From contig NC_081826.1 of the NCBI RefSeq assembly GCF_030867095.1, positions 251,080,251 to 251,144,250 on the forward strand: a stretch of DNA of 64,000 nucleotides. Direction: 5' to 3'. Positions 1-14,400 of this stretch are shown one piece after another. The stretch's first letter is position 1; each line of letters starts with the position of its first letter. Under the pieces are notes generated by a model. That model was given only the letters and a program-made list of their open reading frames with translations. It was not told where the DNA came from and did not search any database. Made by a program: the position numbers and the translations under genes. Origin of the DNA: Alligator mississippiensis (taxonomy: Eukaryota; Chordata; Crocodylia; Alligatoridae).

Positions 1-481
1 GACGAGGGAAACCTGTACACAAAAAACACAGCAGACTTCGAAGTAAAGCATTAGTGATAACAAAAAGAACTGAAAATAAGTTCAATTTCCAGCTTTGGCA
101 TGAATTTGTGTGACCTGACACAAGGCATTTAAATATTCTATGCCTTGCTTTTCCTCTCTGTGCAATAAATATATTGATACTCAGCTCATTTGAAGAATTC
201 TTTGAGATCTAAGTATGACCTTGCTAAGTATTATCATTACAAATGTTTTCTAAATATATGTAAGTTTATTTTATATTACACAATATTTCCAGGAACTTCA
301 GCACAAATTTCTGGGCTTAATTCATTCTTTTATATCCTTAATTCATTCTTTTTTATCCTACATATTTATCATCCACTCATAATACTTATGTAGAAGTGAT
401 TTGTAACGCATTATATTAAGATAAAAAACACTGTTGATAACAACTAAAATGGTCAGATTAAACATTAAACTAGGCTTGTTG
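1..481. other. Left edge, nothing recognised
   Basis: AT-rich sequence. I searched both strands for the missing CCDC125 C-terminal exons (human GFPSPRSKK onward) and saw none, so this is probably intron. Confidence 0.4.
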
Positions 482-2040
482 GGGAAGGGGGAGGAAAAGG
501 ACCGAGGGAGCCACAGAACCAAGAGACACCCACAAGAACAGCCCAGCCAAGACAGGCGACGAGCACAAGAAATACCCAGGTAAGAGACAGGAGCCTGGAT
601 AGTCCTGGGATTGGGAGGGAGGTGCCTACACCCCCAGGAGGCCTTAAATGCCTCTACACTAATGCTTGTAGTATGGGGAACAAGCAGGAGGAACTTGCCC
701 TCCTGCTAGCTAACACAAACCCAGACATAGTGGGGCTCACTGAAACTTGGTGGGATCCAACACAACATCAAGGGCTATAGGATGTATATGCAAGATAGAA
801 CAGGGAGGAAAGGTTGGGGTGTGGTGCTCTATGTCAAAGAGCAATACACATGCTCTGCAAACAGCACTGGGCCTGAGGTAGGGCAGACTGAGGTGGCTCT
901 GGGTCAGAATACAAGGGGGTCGGGGGGGAAAGGGACTTAACGGTGGGGGTCTACTACAGGTCACCTAACCAGGGAGAAGAGCTGGACCGGGAATTCTCAG
1001 GTCAGCTCGCGGAGGCAGTTAAGTCAAGGGACAAGGTCATCATGGGTGACCTGAACTACCCGGACATCTGCTGAGAAGAGCAGTCAGCCAGGTCTGACCG
1101 CTCACATAGGTTCCTAGCCAAGTTACAGGACCTCCATCTAACCCAGGAGGTGCACAGTCCCACCAGGGGAAAAGCCTTGCTGGACCTGGTCCTGGCCACA
1201 GGCGATGATCTGGTGAGGGGACTGTGGGTGCTCGACCACCTGGGGGATATCGATCATCACCTACTGGAATTTACCATCCAGCGCAAGGTGTCAAGGGCCT
1301 GCAGCAAGGCAGCAGCCATGGACTTCAGGAGGGCGGATTTCAATGAGGTAAGCAGACTAGTCGGGGAAGCACTAAAGTCCCAGAGGGGAGGGGAGTTGGG
1401 AGTCTAAGAAGGGTGGTCGTTCCTTAAGGAGACGATCCTCCAAGCCCAAAGCGTGACAATCCCCATGTGGATCAAAGGGGGCAAGAGTGCTCAAAAGCCC
1501 CCATGGCTCACCAAAAGCAAGTTGGAGTACTGTATCCAGTTCTGGGCACTGCACTTCAGGAGGGATGTGGATAGCACTGACAGCATCCAGAGGAGGGCCA
1601 CTCGCATGATCAGGGGGCAGCAGAGTAGGCCCGATGAGGAGAGGCTACAGGACCTGAACCTGTTCAGCCTCCACAAAAGAAGGCTGAGAGGGGATCTGGT
1701 GGTCGTCTATGAACTTGCCAAGGGGGACCAGCAGGCAGTGGGAGAGTCCCTGTTCTCTCGAGCACTACCGGGAGTAACAAGGATCAACAGCCATAAATTG
1801 ACTGAGAATAGATTCAGACTAGACATCAACAGGCACTACTTCAGTCAGGGTGGCTAGGATCTGGAACCAACTTCAAGGGAAGTGGTGCTCGCCCCTACCC
1901 TGGGGGTCTTCAAAAGGAGGCTAAACAACCACCTAGCCAGGGTCACATGACCCAAGCATCCTTTCCTGCCCATAGCAAGGGGTCAGACTTGATGATCTGC
2001 TTAAGTCCCTTCAGAACCTACCAACTATGAAACTATGAAA
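482..2040 (+). mobile_element. CR1 LINE, internally deleted
   Basis: This is a CR1 in plus orientation. It starts in the ORF2 leader and holds the endonuclease region (CLYTNA-, TNPDIVGLTETWW- and LVLATGDDLV-like blocks, about 650-1,510). It then jumps to the 3' end of ORF2 ([25 protein letters not shown], about 1,525-1,860) and the CR1 3' UTR, ending in repeated CTATGAAA. The whole reverse transcriptase core is missing. Frames are broken. It lies left of the last visible CCDC125 exon. Confidence 0.9.
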
Positions 2041-2419
2041 CATGCCCAAAACTTTGGTGTGTAATAACCTCTCATAAATCTTGAAGTCAACAGAAAACTT
2101 GCAATTACAATTATATTCCATTTATGAACAAACTGTAAAATACACGTTTTTAGATTTTCTGTTTTTAAACAGAAAAACTCCAAATAGAGGACAGCATAAT
2201 GATGAATTTGCAGTGTTCACATAACCTCCTCCCTTTTTCCTTGGAATCCTGGATCAGCTATCAGACCATAAATGTAATTTAACTAGAATGACCAAGAGTG
2301 CATGTGTAGCAGAGAGAGCACGCCCATGCACGCACAATTCATCAAGTTACTTCTCTTTTTTCCTACCAAATACACCAAGTATAGGCACATGCACACAATC
2401 ATACAACATGCATAGTTAC

Positions 2420-5400
2420 CATCCTCTTTTAGACGTTTCCAGTTTATAAATTTTGTTTCTTTTTTACAGAGCTTATTCACTTGTGTGAACTTCAGAGCCT
2501 GGTCCTTCCTCTGCATTAATTGCTGCTCAAATGCAATCCTGAAGGCATCTGCCATTATGTAAGCTTCATCTTTACTTTTCTTCAGATGTTCAGTCTATTC
2601 GTAATTGAGAGAATGTTTAAGTTGTGTTAGAGAAGTTGGGAAGCCTAAACATATTAAAAAAACGACGGACTACATCCATTAAAACCTTATAGCACCACTG
2701 CGTACTCTGTTGTGGTAACCCCCCCAGCTAACTCACAATAAAGACTGGCCTGTACAAATGGATGGAGACAAAGAAGGAGCCAGCAATTTTTTTATTATTA
2801 TTATTCTATGTAGGGAAGTTGTGACACTGGCACCTCCTTCCAAACAACCTTTTAGTGAAGCTTCCTTTCGAAAACAAGAATTATAGTTAGAAGGGAGCTC
2901 AAGAACCATGTAGCCCAGGGGTGGGCAAAATATGGCCCGTGGGCTGGATTTGTCCTGCCATGCCATTCTATCTGGCCCACAGGGCCCCTAAAAAAAATTA
3001 GAGATTAATATTTATTTGCTCCTGGCTGCCTGTCAGAACTGAGAGGAGCCAGGGACAGTAGGACCCAGGGGGAGCCCTCAGCAGAACTAAGCAGCCAAGC
3101 TCTACTCCACCCCCAGCCATTTCACTCTTTTCCTGCCCCTGCCCTGCTTGGGCACCTCGTGGCTCCTGGCTGCATCGCGAGACCAGGGAGCACAGGGCCT
3201 TGCCGTTACTTGTGCACGCAGGGACAGCAGGTGTGCACACACGCTTGTAGGCAGGGACAGCAGGGGTGTGTGTGCACGTGCTTGTAGGCAGGGGTGTGCA
3301 CGCGCGTACGTGTAGGCAGGGGCAGCGAGGGGGGTGTGTGCGTGTGTGTAGGCAGGGGCTGTGGGGGGGCTGTGCGCGTGAAGGCAGGGGCTGTGGGGGG
3401 GGGAGGGGACAGGGGCAGTGTGTTCATAGGGTGAGTCTCACATACACACCCCACCATACACATGCACCCACACCTCCCCTTGCAATGCCATACACACAGC
3501 CCCCCACACCCACATCCCCTCATACGCCCTCGCCACCCTCCCCCCACACACAATCCCCCACAAACCCCATACCCACACACCTACAGCCCCCCCCCCCCCC
3601 CAAGCCTATACTAACCCTCCCCCAAATACAAGAATAAGACTTCATTTTAAGGAAGGAACACCTTGACAGGCTGGATAACTTCATGTCAGCCAGCCCTGAT
3701 GGGTTACACCTAAAGGTACTCGGGGAGCTGGCGAACATCACAGCTTAGCCCCTGGCACGGATCTTTGAGAGCTCTTGGCGCTCTGGTGAAGTGCCCGATG
3801 ACTGGAAGAGGGCCAGTGTCATGCCTATCTTCAAGAAAGGGAGGAAAGTAGATCGGCAAACTACAGGTCCATCAGCCTGACCTCTATCCTGGGGAAGGTC
3901 TTGGAAAAGATTATCAAAGAGGCCATACTTAACAGACTAGCTGACGGCAATATCCTAAGGGATACCCAGCATGGGTTTGTTGCGGGTAGGTTTTGCTTGA
4001 CCAGTTTCATTTCCTTTTATGACCAGGTGACGCATCACCTGGACAAGGGGGAAGAGATCGATGTTGTATACCTCAAATTTAAAAAAGCCTTCTATCTGGT
4101 ATCCCATGATCACCTCTTGGCTAAACTGGCTAACTGCGGCTTTGACGTCACCACAATCCGCTGGCTGGGGAACTGGCTCTGCGGTAGGACCTAGAGGGTG
4201 GTGGTCGACAGGAGCCAATCGTCTTGGTGCGCTGTGACCAGTGGGGTTCCACAAGGCTATGTCCTAGGGCCTATACTATTTAACATCTTCATCAATGATG
4301 TGGACATTGGTGTCAGAAGCAGACTGGCCAAGTTTGCCGACAACACCAAACTCTGGGGTAAGGCATCCACACCTGAGGATAGGAGGGTGATCCAGGCAGA
4401 TATGGACAGACTCATGAAATGGGTGGACGAGAACCTGATGGTGTTCAACACCAAAAAATGCAAGGTTCTCCACCTTAGGAGGAAAAACCTGCAGCATGCT
4501 TATAGGCTCGGCAGTGCTATGCTGGTTAGCACTACAGATGAAAGGGACTTGGGGGTCATGGTTGACCACAAGATGAACATGAGCCTGTAGTGCGATGCTG
4601 CAGCTAGTAAAGTGAGCAAAACACTGGCTTGCATCCATAGATGCTTCTCAAGCAAATCCCAGGACATCATTCTCCCACTGTACTCGGCCTTGGTGAGGCC
4701 GTAGCTGGAGTACTGCATCCAGTTTTGGGCTCCACAATTCAAAAAGGATGTGGAGAAGCTGGAGAGGGTGCAGAGGAGAGCCACGCACATGATCAGAGGT
4801 CAGGAAAACAGACCTTATGATGAGAGGCTGAGAGCCATGGGGCTTTTCAGCCTGGAAAAGCGCAGGCTCAGGGGTGATCTGGTGGCCACCTATAAGTTTA
4901 TCAGGGGTGCTCATCAGGATCTGGGGGAATGTCTGTTCACCAGAGCCCCCCAAGGGATGACAAGATCGAATGGTCACAAACTCCACTGTGACCAATTCAG
5001 GCTGGACATAAGAAAGAACTTCCAAACCTTGGGGGTTTGGACAGTGAAGAATACATTGCCACCAGAGGTGGTTCAAGCACCCACTTTGAACACCTTCAAG
5101 ACACATTTGGATGCTTATCTTGCTGGGATCCTATGATCCCTGCTGACTTCCTGCCCCTGGGGCAGGGGGCTGGACTCGATGCTCCAGGGTCCCTTCCAGC
5201 CCAAATGTCTATGAAATCTATGAAGATATTATTCAATCACCTCTGTGTACACTACACAAACATGTAAACCAGGGGAAAATATTTTTTTAAATCAAATTAA
5301 TGAATGCTATAGATGTTTGCTTTTTAGAATATAATTTGGTATTTTTCTGGTTCCGAGATGGCAAAACCCCTTGCTGAATGGAGTACTTCCAGGGGCAGCC

Positions 5401-8400
5401 CTTGACAGCTTGCAAAAACTCAGTAAGCAACCCTCCACCCAAAATAATTGCCCGCCCTTGATCTAGTCCAATCCCGTGTGACTGCCATTCTTAAACCATC
5501 CCAAATAACTCACTTAAAAAAAAAATTAAGCAGGATATGAAATTCTTCCTCTCCCCATCACAGTTTATATGCGTACTCTGCTCCTTATGCCTTTATGGTA
5601 GCACTGTTTAATTTTGGAACAGCTTGAAGAGTACCAAGAAAATCACAAGTCACTTGTACTCAGCACTGCTATCATTCCATAGCTGTGTATGTATGCAAAA
5701 GAATCACATTATTAGAAACTGATGAAAAAGTATCATGGGACCAACTCAGGTAAAAGTAGTGCCATGATATCAGTTAGGCTCCTTTTACATGTTCCAAGTA
5801 TTGTATTACCTTGAGACCAGCTACACGTGCAAAGTAGCTATTACACAATACAAAGCTCCAACCAGCTATCAAGTTAGACTTTGAAAATGTGTACTAACTA
5901 CATAGCTGGTCGCTATCAAGATTTAATTTGCAGTTGTAGCAGGAGCTGGGAGTCCCACAACTGGGGACTCTCAGCCCCAGCACCTACGGACTCTGGGTCT
6001 CAGCAGCACCCCACAGCTAGGTGCAGGGACCCTGCAGCATACCTCCTAGCAAGCCCCCATGGTGGGAGGATCTCTGCTGAGGCAATATCCCAGCCCTCAA
6101 GATGTGTGAAAAGCCAGGGTGGGAGGACTGTCATAGGAGTGATCCCCCCCTCACCCTGGGGATGCAGGGAAACCCCCAGAACCAGAGGATCACTCCAGGG
6201 CACTCTCCCCTCCACAACGGTACAGGCAACCACAGGACTGGAGGATTGCTGTAGGGGTGATCCTCCAGCCCCAGGGGTTTCCCCACACCCCCCCAGAGCT
6301 GGGGGAGAATTGCCTCGGTGGCGATCCTCCAGCTCCAGGGGTTTCCAGCATCCCCAGTGATCCTCCCACCCTGAGGGTTTCATACACCCTTGGAGCAGGC
6401 GGAACCCCTATGGCTGTGAGTCCCTCACCGGGGTTGTGTGGAGCTCCCGGTTGCTGCAACTTGTTTCTTGCTGATGTGGTAGGAGCCTAGGATGGGGCTC
6501 CCCCTGCACTAGCAATAAGACATGATGGGATTTAACGCGTGATGCCACAATTGCACCTCCTGCCATGTACGTGTGGCACAGCAGGAGGCGTGATCATGTG
6601 AATTGCATATTAGACCACATCATGCCTTTACCTGCATGTGTAGCAGGGTCCTTATTTTCAACATTGCTACTTGAATAGGAATTTCAAACCTATACCTACA
6701 GAAGCTTGAGGAAGGATAATATCTTTGGAGAATGCAAAATAAATTTACCACTTCTTATCCTTTGAAAAATTAAAAATAAATATAACAAATTACAGATTAA
6801 CAAAACGTATGCTTTAATTGATACATATTGGATTTTTCCTCTCAAAATACACTGCAATTTATGTGGAAGGTGATTCCTAAAAAGGAAAAAAAAATATGTA
6901 AAATTGTAGACTTTGCTTCTTGATTTGAACAGGGAAGCTAGGGGGAGGGAGATTTAAAATCAAATCATGATTTTTGGCCTGTTTTTTTGCATTTCTATTT
7001 TTAATCTCATGATTTTTATAGCCTCATTCAGGATTCTTGAACTATTGGGAATGACAAGACTGCAGTTTTGATTTAAGACAAACATTTTTCATGGATTACT
7101 GAAAATTGTGTAGAGTCCAAATACAATAATCCTGATTTAAAGGGTCATATCAGACTCAACAGAAAACTGCTGTGTGATAATTTAGATGTCAATTCTACAA
7201 CCCACCCCTGACATCATTGCTGGAAAAAAAAAGTCCCATACTGATTTGGAGGCAAAAATATTACCCAATATCTATCCACGTTCATTTTCTAGCAGCTGCT
7301 AAACCATCCCTATCAAACGATCTAGTCTACACTACAGCTTTGATCTAGTCTACACTAGAGCTAAGGTTCACAGGTTGGCTATACCAACAAATCCTCACAG
7401 CTTATACAGCAAAAGAGCACTTTATTGCCAGTGCAATTGCACTTATGGGATCTTCTGCCAGCACGGAAGTGTTACTAAAAAACCCCAAAAAACCCCTCAC
7501 TCCCCTACCTAGCATTAGTCAAACAGCAAAAGTTTCTAGACTATGATTATTATTGGTATGTGCTGTGGGTCATACAAATATTGATTTTCAGAAGTTTTGA
7601 AACTTTGTGTTTTTTAAATACCTTTGATTGCCCAACTAGCAGCTGGTTTGGAATATTTTCATGAAAATGAAACATCTGTTCTGCTCTACATCCAAGCAAT
7701 ACTGTCTTACCTCTTGTTTGAGCTGCAGGAGCTGCTTTCGAGTTACAGCTGACATTTTGGCACAGGAACAGGGCTCTCCAGAAGGATTACAGGTGCAGGC
7801 TCCAAGAACTGCCAACTTCAAATTCAAAAGCATTACACCAGTTACTCAACTATGTTCACATTAAAATAAAATCTAAAGAATCTAGTCTGTTTGAAGCAAA
7901 AATACCCTGAGATCATAGTGGTTGGTGGGGGTCAAGGAAACCAAACGTGATTATGTATGTCTGTTTAAACTTGAAATATGACAAGTGATATTTGCTAAAT
8001 ACACTTTATAAAAACGTTAGTTTTGTTGTGGTTCCTGAGTTCCTTTATACGTAACCATTTACAATAAAGCCTATAATACTCATTATGGCAATTCAGTGCT
8101 TGGTTTGAAGACTTGCTGCAATATGTCAAAGGTGAGAGGTGAAGGGGGATTTGGGTATTCTCTATTCAAGGCTCATCTACATGGAAAATTAAGATAATTA
8201 ACTAATGATGTGAGGTTAAGGAATGTTCATTAAAGTACAATAAAACTTAAACTTCTCATTCAGAAGTGACAGATTTAATTTACTGCAGGAAGATTAAGTT
8301 GCAGCAAACTAAAGCCACTTTACTTCCATATAAGTGTACTCATATAGGATTTTTAATGCGTTATTACAAATATTCCTTAACTTCTCACCTTTAGCTAATT

Positions 8401-11400
8401 CATCTTAACTTCCTGAATATTTCTGAAAATGGGACCCCTAGTAACTGAATAACAAAGGAATCAGGAAAGGACTGCATCATAGCCAGGCTAGAATTAATAC
8501 TTTTGGGAGCATGGAATCTATTTGCAATAACATATGATTGCCCTTGCGAATGTTTCCTCTCTTAGCCTGGAAAATTCAGTTTTGGATACATTACAAAATG
8601 ATCTCTGAAAAATCCATCAGACCTTAAATCATATAAACTAGATTCGTAGCCATCACTGTTTTTGCCACATTTACAGCATAACAAACAGGACAGTGGACCA
8701 TTTACAGCTTCAAATGCCCAGGAGCCAGCTGCAAAAGCAGCTCCCACCAAACTGAAAGGGGACAGAGAAAAGATTCAACAGACTATTTATACTTTAATAA
8801 GCTTTTCAGGGAATTGATCTGTTTTCTCGTTAAGAAAAAATGTTAAGCTTCAAGACAGAGTAATAACCAGGCAAGCTTGATGTTTCTTCTTTCCCGAAAG
8901 TAGCCTCAAAGCATCCAAATGCTCAAGTTTGGATGCTGCTATTGCAAACCTGTAAGGGCATGCCATGCCCACCTGATAAGCCCCACATTACTATTTGCTA
9001 CTTAAAGCTCATATTGTATTCTCAAAAATTATCCAAATGAATGTACTGGAAAGAAATCCGTCTCCTAGAACTTTGTTACATAGTAAGCAAATTCAGCAAA
9101 CTCAAAACATACTTTTAAGCCACCTTTATTAAAAAAAAAAGGGAGGGATAAAGGAAAACTCCTACTTACTTCAAGACCTGTAATGTCTGTAAATCCAGTT
9201 TTATTAAAAGACATGTTTTCCTGAACAACCTTCTGTTGTTTCACATCAAGCATTGCAAGAAATTCCAAGTGCTGCTGACTCAGAACTATGAAATCAAACA
9301 TTAAAATTAATTTATTATTATTCTAATCACTCAATGCCTAACTACGCTTAACAAATTAAGCAGCTCATTTGAGTGTTTAAACATCAGGTTAGGAATACAT
9401 AAACTCCCTAGAACGCTGATGTTGAGTGTACTGCAAAAGTGACAGAAGTGTACTGTGAGATTCCTCCTGGGCAGAGGTAAATGCTCTCCTCCCCTATCCA
9501 GCACCCTCCCCCACTCCAGCTACTCCAATGTCACCTGTGGCTGCTCCCCTGGGGACTGCCACTGCCGCTGCCACCTTCTCCTACCCTTCCCTGTCCCTAA
9601 GTAGCTCCAATCCCATCCCCCAACCCACACTCTCAGCAGCATGCTCTGTTGCAAGCAGATGGACACAGACAGAGCCACACTTTGCAGCTGGACTCAGCCC
9701 CTCCATGCTCCTAAATCGCAGAAGGAGCCGCAAGGGTGGTCCCTCGCATGAGATCCTGCAGGAGTGGCCTCAGCAGCAGGGGATTGCCCAGTGCCCTCTG
9801 AGGTACAGGGTCAGGAAGGGACAGACAGTGGAAAGAGCAAGGCACAGCAGGGCGAGGGTCTTCCCCCACTGCCCTTAAGTGGCACCAGCTAGATCAGCGA
9901 TTCCCAACTTCCTTAGCCTTAAGGCCCCACTCCATATCTTTTTGGAATTTAGATCTAGCTCAGTGATTTTTAGGTGGGGTGCTACAAAATTCAAGAGTTA
10001 TGGATGGGTACCTTGAGGTTAAAAAGGCTGAAACCACTGGTACAGAGATTAATCCTTTGCTTTAAGGAAAGATGTGTTTGGTGTCATTTTTTAAAGAGTA
10101 CATCTCAGGACTGGCACGATTTCCTCTGGTAGGGGATGGGAATATGTGATATGTTTTGAAAAACACACACACATGCTCACACACTTTTTCAGGTGTAAGA
10201 GTGCCACCAGTTTCAATCTGGAAAAAAAGTGTGCCCTTGGTATAATAAAATATGGGAGAAACTGCCCAGAAAAAGTGTCTCAAACCTCAGCAATCTTTCC
10301 TCCTTATAGGACAAGAATCTGAAGTGTTTTCATAAAGACAACTGTATTTTAAACACTGATATTATATCACAACATGCCTCTTCACTTATTTGGGAAACAC
10401 ACAATCACTTTTGTTCCAATTACAACTACAGTAATTGTTAACTTAGAAAAATATTGCATGGAAAACATTTAGCACCTTTTTTGATATCTGGAAATAAAGT
10501 GAAAGAGTTTTACCATCCATCTCTCTACAGACTTCAGTCTAAGATCCTCTGCTCTAAAATAAGTAACCTATGTATCCTACAGTTTATGCAGTGGAAGCCT
10601 TCTAGCTGAGTTATTAAAACTAGGATCCTCACTTCCCTGGGAAGTCATATATACTTGCATGGTGATGTTCATAAGAACAAGAGTTTGCCCCGACTTGCTT
10701 GGGCTCCCTGCATCCGGCATAACAGGGAGACATTGCCTTCTATGTCCAAGTCAGCAGTGTAAGGATGCAGACAGGTGCCTGGGGCACAGGAACAGTAGTG
10801 ACTTTGGTTGCTGCTTCAATCACAATTATGATTGCATGGCTGCTGGCAGCAGATGCTTTTTTCTGCATCCCCTTCAAGTCAGCACCCAGGACTGTTATCA
10901 CATTTGCCTAGCCACTGCCTCAAGTGGCCACTTTTCAGTGGTTTTACATATTTTGAAGTACTTCAGGATGCTTTGGGATAAAAATCTATGCTACACTATA
11001 CATACATGTGCATTTCTGTGTGCGTGTAGGTTTGTATATCATTATAACTCAATATATTATATATCATACAATTTATAATTCAGCAATACATGATATAATA
11101 AAATTATTATATTTTGTACTTGGATGTAAAAGTTTGCTCTAAATTAAACTCTGAACTTTTAAACCTTGTTTTTGCTATTTTCATACTCTCCCAATTTTAC
11201 TGTATTTCTACTCCATCTTCCAAAAGATGGACTATAAGCACCAGTTTCATTTGAAACAATGTTATTTTGTTTACTGACACACTTGCTAATATTATTATTA
11301 TTACTGTTGTCTTTTTCATGCCAACTGCATAGTTTTCTCATAATATTCTAAGAGAGCAGTTGAATGTGAACACACACACGCAAAATAAACAAATCTCCAC

Positions 11401-14400
11401 TTTATTCTTCTGTTCCCAAAATCTGTTAGTGTCAAAGAAAGAAGTCAAAGTTAAGCTTGCTTCTAAAAATGCAGTCCTTCAGAATTTCCTACTTTATAGT
11501 AAGAAGAGGTGTAACAAATAAGTGAATAGAAGGCAAGGATTTTGTGGGTGATCTCTTATTACGATGCTGGTTTTTAGTATATGAATTGAATTCCAATTTT
11601 ACTCCAAACAAACCTTGACAGAAATCAGAAGTAAAATTAAATCTAATAAATTGGAAACACCATTCACCATTTTTAACATAATGAAAAGTAAACATTAATA
11701 ATCTGAATAAATGTATGTTAAACTATGTAACTATTTAAAAGGTATATGTAATGTGTATTGATGGTTAAACAATAAATTGATGGTTAACCAATAAATATCA
11801 ATTTTAGTGTAAAAGCTACATTTAGTAGTAAATCAACACAATTAAATGTGTACCAGATGATGATAACCAATCTTTTCTCTGGCAAAAAACCCAAATATAA
11901 AACCAAATAAAAGTGATTTAAATCAATGTTTGAAATTTAGTTGGTTTATATCAATCTACATCCTAGTCCATTTCCTTCCTATACACTCATATCTTACTAT
12001 TGTATATACATATACGATTTGTAGATGCATATACATTTATAAAAATCATATATAGCTGTAAGTTGAGATCTCCAAGCACTACCTGTTAAACACAGATCTA
12101 CACACCCAAAATTAAACAAAGCAAATCTGATGATCATCATAAAGCCATCATGGGATGAGAATCCACTGGTTCCAAGAGTGACAAAGTTCTACACTAGGAG
12201 TAATGCTGTCTTTCACATGCACACAATTCCCTTTAATACCATCTTGACTTCCATCCCATGACATACCCCCTGCCATCCCCCCCACAACAGTACTTTGGGG
12301 GAAATGGCTAGGTGTGGGGTCAGGATGAGGTTTGGGGCCTAAACATGAACAAAAGAAAAAAAAAAGTTTTTTTAATATTACACTCGTTTGAGCTATTGCA
12401 TCCATTCAGATATCACAGTCTATTGCTAATGGAACCCCTTGTGAGGAATTACTACTCTTTAGCATATTCAGCCAGAAATTTAGAAGTAAACATCTTTCCT
12501 CCCACATCCCAAAAACAACACTAAAACCATGGAATATAGTAATCTGTCATCAAGCAGAGGCTGCAGGATAAGTGTATTTTTTCAGCTCTACAATAGCATT
12601 GCTGAAGTTACATGTTACAGGTTGTGAATTCCTGTCTTTAGTTATTGGTTCCTGGAACTTCAAAATTCATTCAATAATTTGCTAAGTATGGCAAATTCTA
12701 ACTGGTAGTATAGTTAAGGCTAAAGCATTCCCATGTGTAACCGGTAAAAACAGGTACCTTGATTATGCTTCTGTCCTAATAGCTGCATCAAAACAGTTAA
12801 ATCCTTTTTCATGATTTGATAAGATTAATTTTTGAGAGAGGTAAAACTACTAAGAAAATTTGCACTTTCTTACTTGTATTTTCAGATTTAAGAACTTTAA
12901 CTTCATCTGTTCTCAGTTTCAAAGTTTCCTTAAGAGCTGCATTTTCACAATATATCCTGTAGAAGTTGGAAACAGAGTTTTATTGCCTTTGAAAAAGTTA
13001 TTAAAATGGACACACAAGTTAACAGACAAGCCCACATACACACTCATCTTAAAATGTTATATGTAGTATTCTTGTAAATTATAATCAGGACTAGAGAAAC
13101 ATAAAAGAAACTTTTTAATCTTAAAATTTTTCATTTGTGTTTTTGACAAAAATGTTTCCTTTCTTGTTTGTGGAAAAGTTTTATACAACAATGAGGGAGC
13201 AAAGAACATATTAAAAAATTGAAGATATAAGACCACAAAAACCTGGTCAGCAGCCAGTAAGTAATGGAGAACTACTTTTCATTCATTTGAGAGGAGGAGA
13301 AAGGTGAACAGAAACCCTTGATACCAAGATGATGACAGCATATCAGAAGAGGCAATGAATTCTAGTGGGAGATTTTGCTAATATTTATAAGCCCACTATT
13401 TTAATAGAAACATAAGTCCTCATTACATATTTTAAGAATATGAAAATGTACCTTCAAAGCTTTTTAAAAAATACTTAATATTTACACATTTGTGATTTTT
13501 AAGGATACCTGAAAACACATTATCTAGAGAGACTACAGAAGATCAGTATCCTATTGTCGTTATGAACAGTCATTAAGACATGCAATTGTGACTCTTTAAA
13601 TCTTTTGTTAGAAAACCCTTTACTTCCTATAGTGTTTAATAGGAAGGCACATTTGTCTATTACAAGATTACTTTATCCTTTTACAGGGAAAATGTCCTAT
13701 ATCCTTAAATATAGCTTTAAAGCACACCTGTATTTTCAGCTCCTAAGGTGAAAATGTGCAGCGTACATTTTAATGCATTTAATTTGGTGTTTAAATAATT
13801 CTTGTGCCCAAAACAAAGGGATGCAGACCTATCTCTACACAATTTGTCCTAACACTGTAATAAGTCTTTCCCCAGAACATCTCAGAGGTTTTAAATACAG
13901 CAAATAACTTTTTTAACCGTCATATGTAAACTGATGAACAGGCATCTGGGTTTTCCTGTTTGTTGCAGAAAAAAGCAGATTTTCCTCTTAAAGGAGAAAA
14001 CTGAAGGTTTCTTGTTACGGGCTGGCAGATGTCCAGCCTGCAAAAAGCTGTTTGGGGCTCAGGAAAGCAGAAGAAGGATGACTGGAGGCAGGGGGTGCCA
14101 TGTGCATCTGCATGTGCACATGCATGTGGTCAGCATACAGCCAGGCAGTGTGATGAGAGCGGCCCCGACAGCTGCATGCAGGTAAGTCTACAGTGGGTGG
14201 GGTTGAAAGGGTGGCAGAGATGTATGGAGGGGATAGGTGCCTGCTGGCGCTGGTGGGAGGTGTCCAGGAGTGGGGGCTGTGACAGGGCAGGCAGCTGCCA
14301 GTGAACCCAGCTCCATACTGTTGCCAAAAGGGCCTGCCCAGAGCTGTCTGCGCCTCCAGCAGGGAAAGGGGGTGGCAAGGTCTTTTGGGAGCAGGGGCAG

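Larger units (their letters stand above)
2916..5460. mobile_element. hAT-type element containing a nested CR1
   Basis: The left end CAGGGGTGGGCAAAAT at 2916 matches the inverted right end (reverse complement CAAGGGCGGGCAATTAT) finishing at 5460. The flanks ATGTAGCC (2908-2915) and ATCTAGTC (5461-5468) agree at 6 of 8 bases, as expected for an old 8-bp hAT target duplication. The left part holds a GT-rich minisatellite and a CA-rich stretch. A CR1 from about 3,640 to 5,225 interrupts it, so the CR1 is younger. Confidence 0.7.

Noticed and set aside
3206-3637. Open frames of ~124 codons on both strands
   Set aside because: Products of the GT/CA-rich minisatellite.
8562-8750. 62-codon minus-strand frame between CCDC125 exons
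   Set aside because: The flanking exons join in phase without it, and human CCDC125 has no matching segment.
10659-11078. 139-codon plus-strand open frame in a CCDC125 intron
   Set aside because: No domain, no splice or promoter context, and it runs into AT-rich low-complexity sequence; treated as chance.
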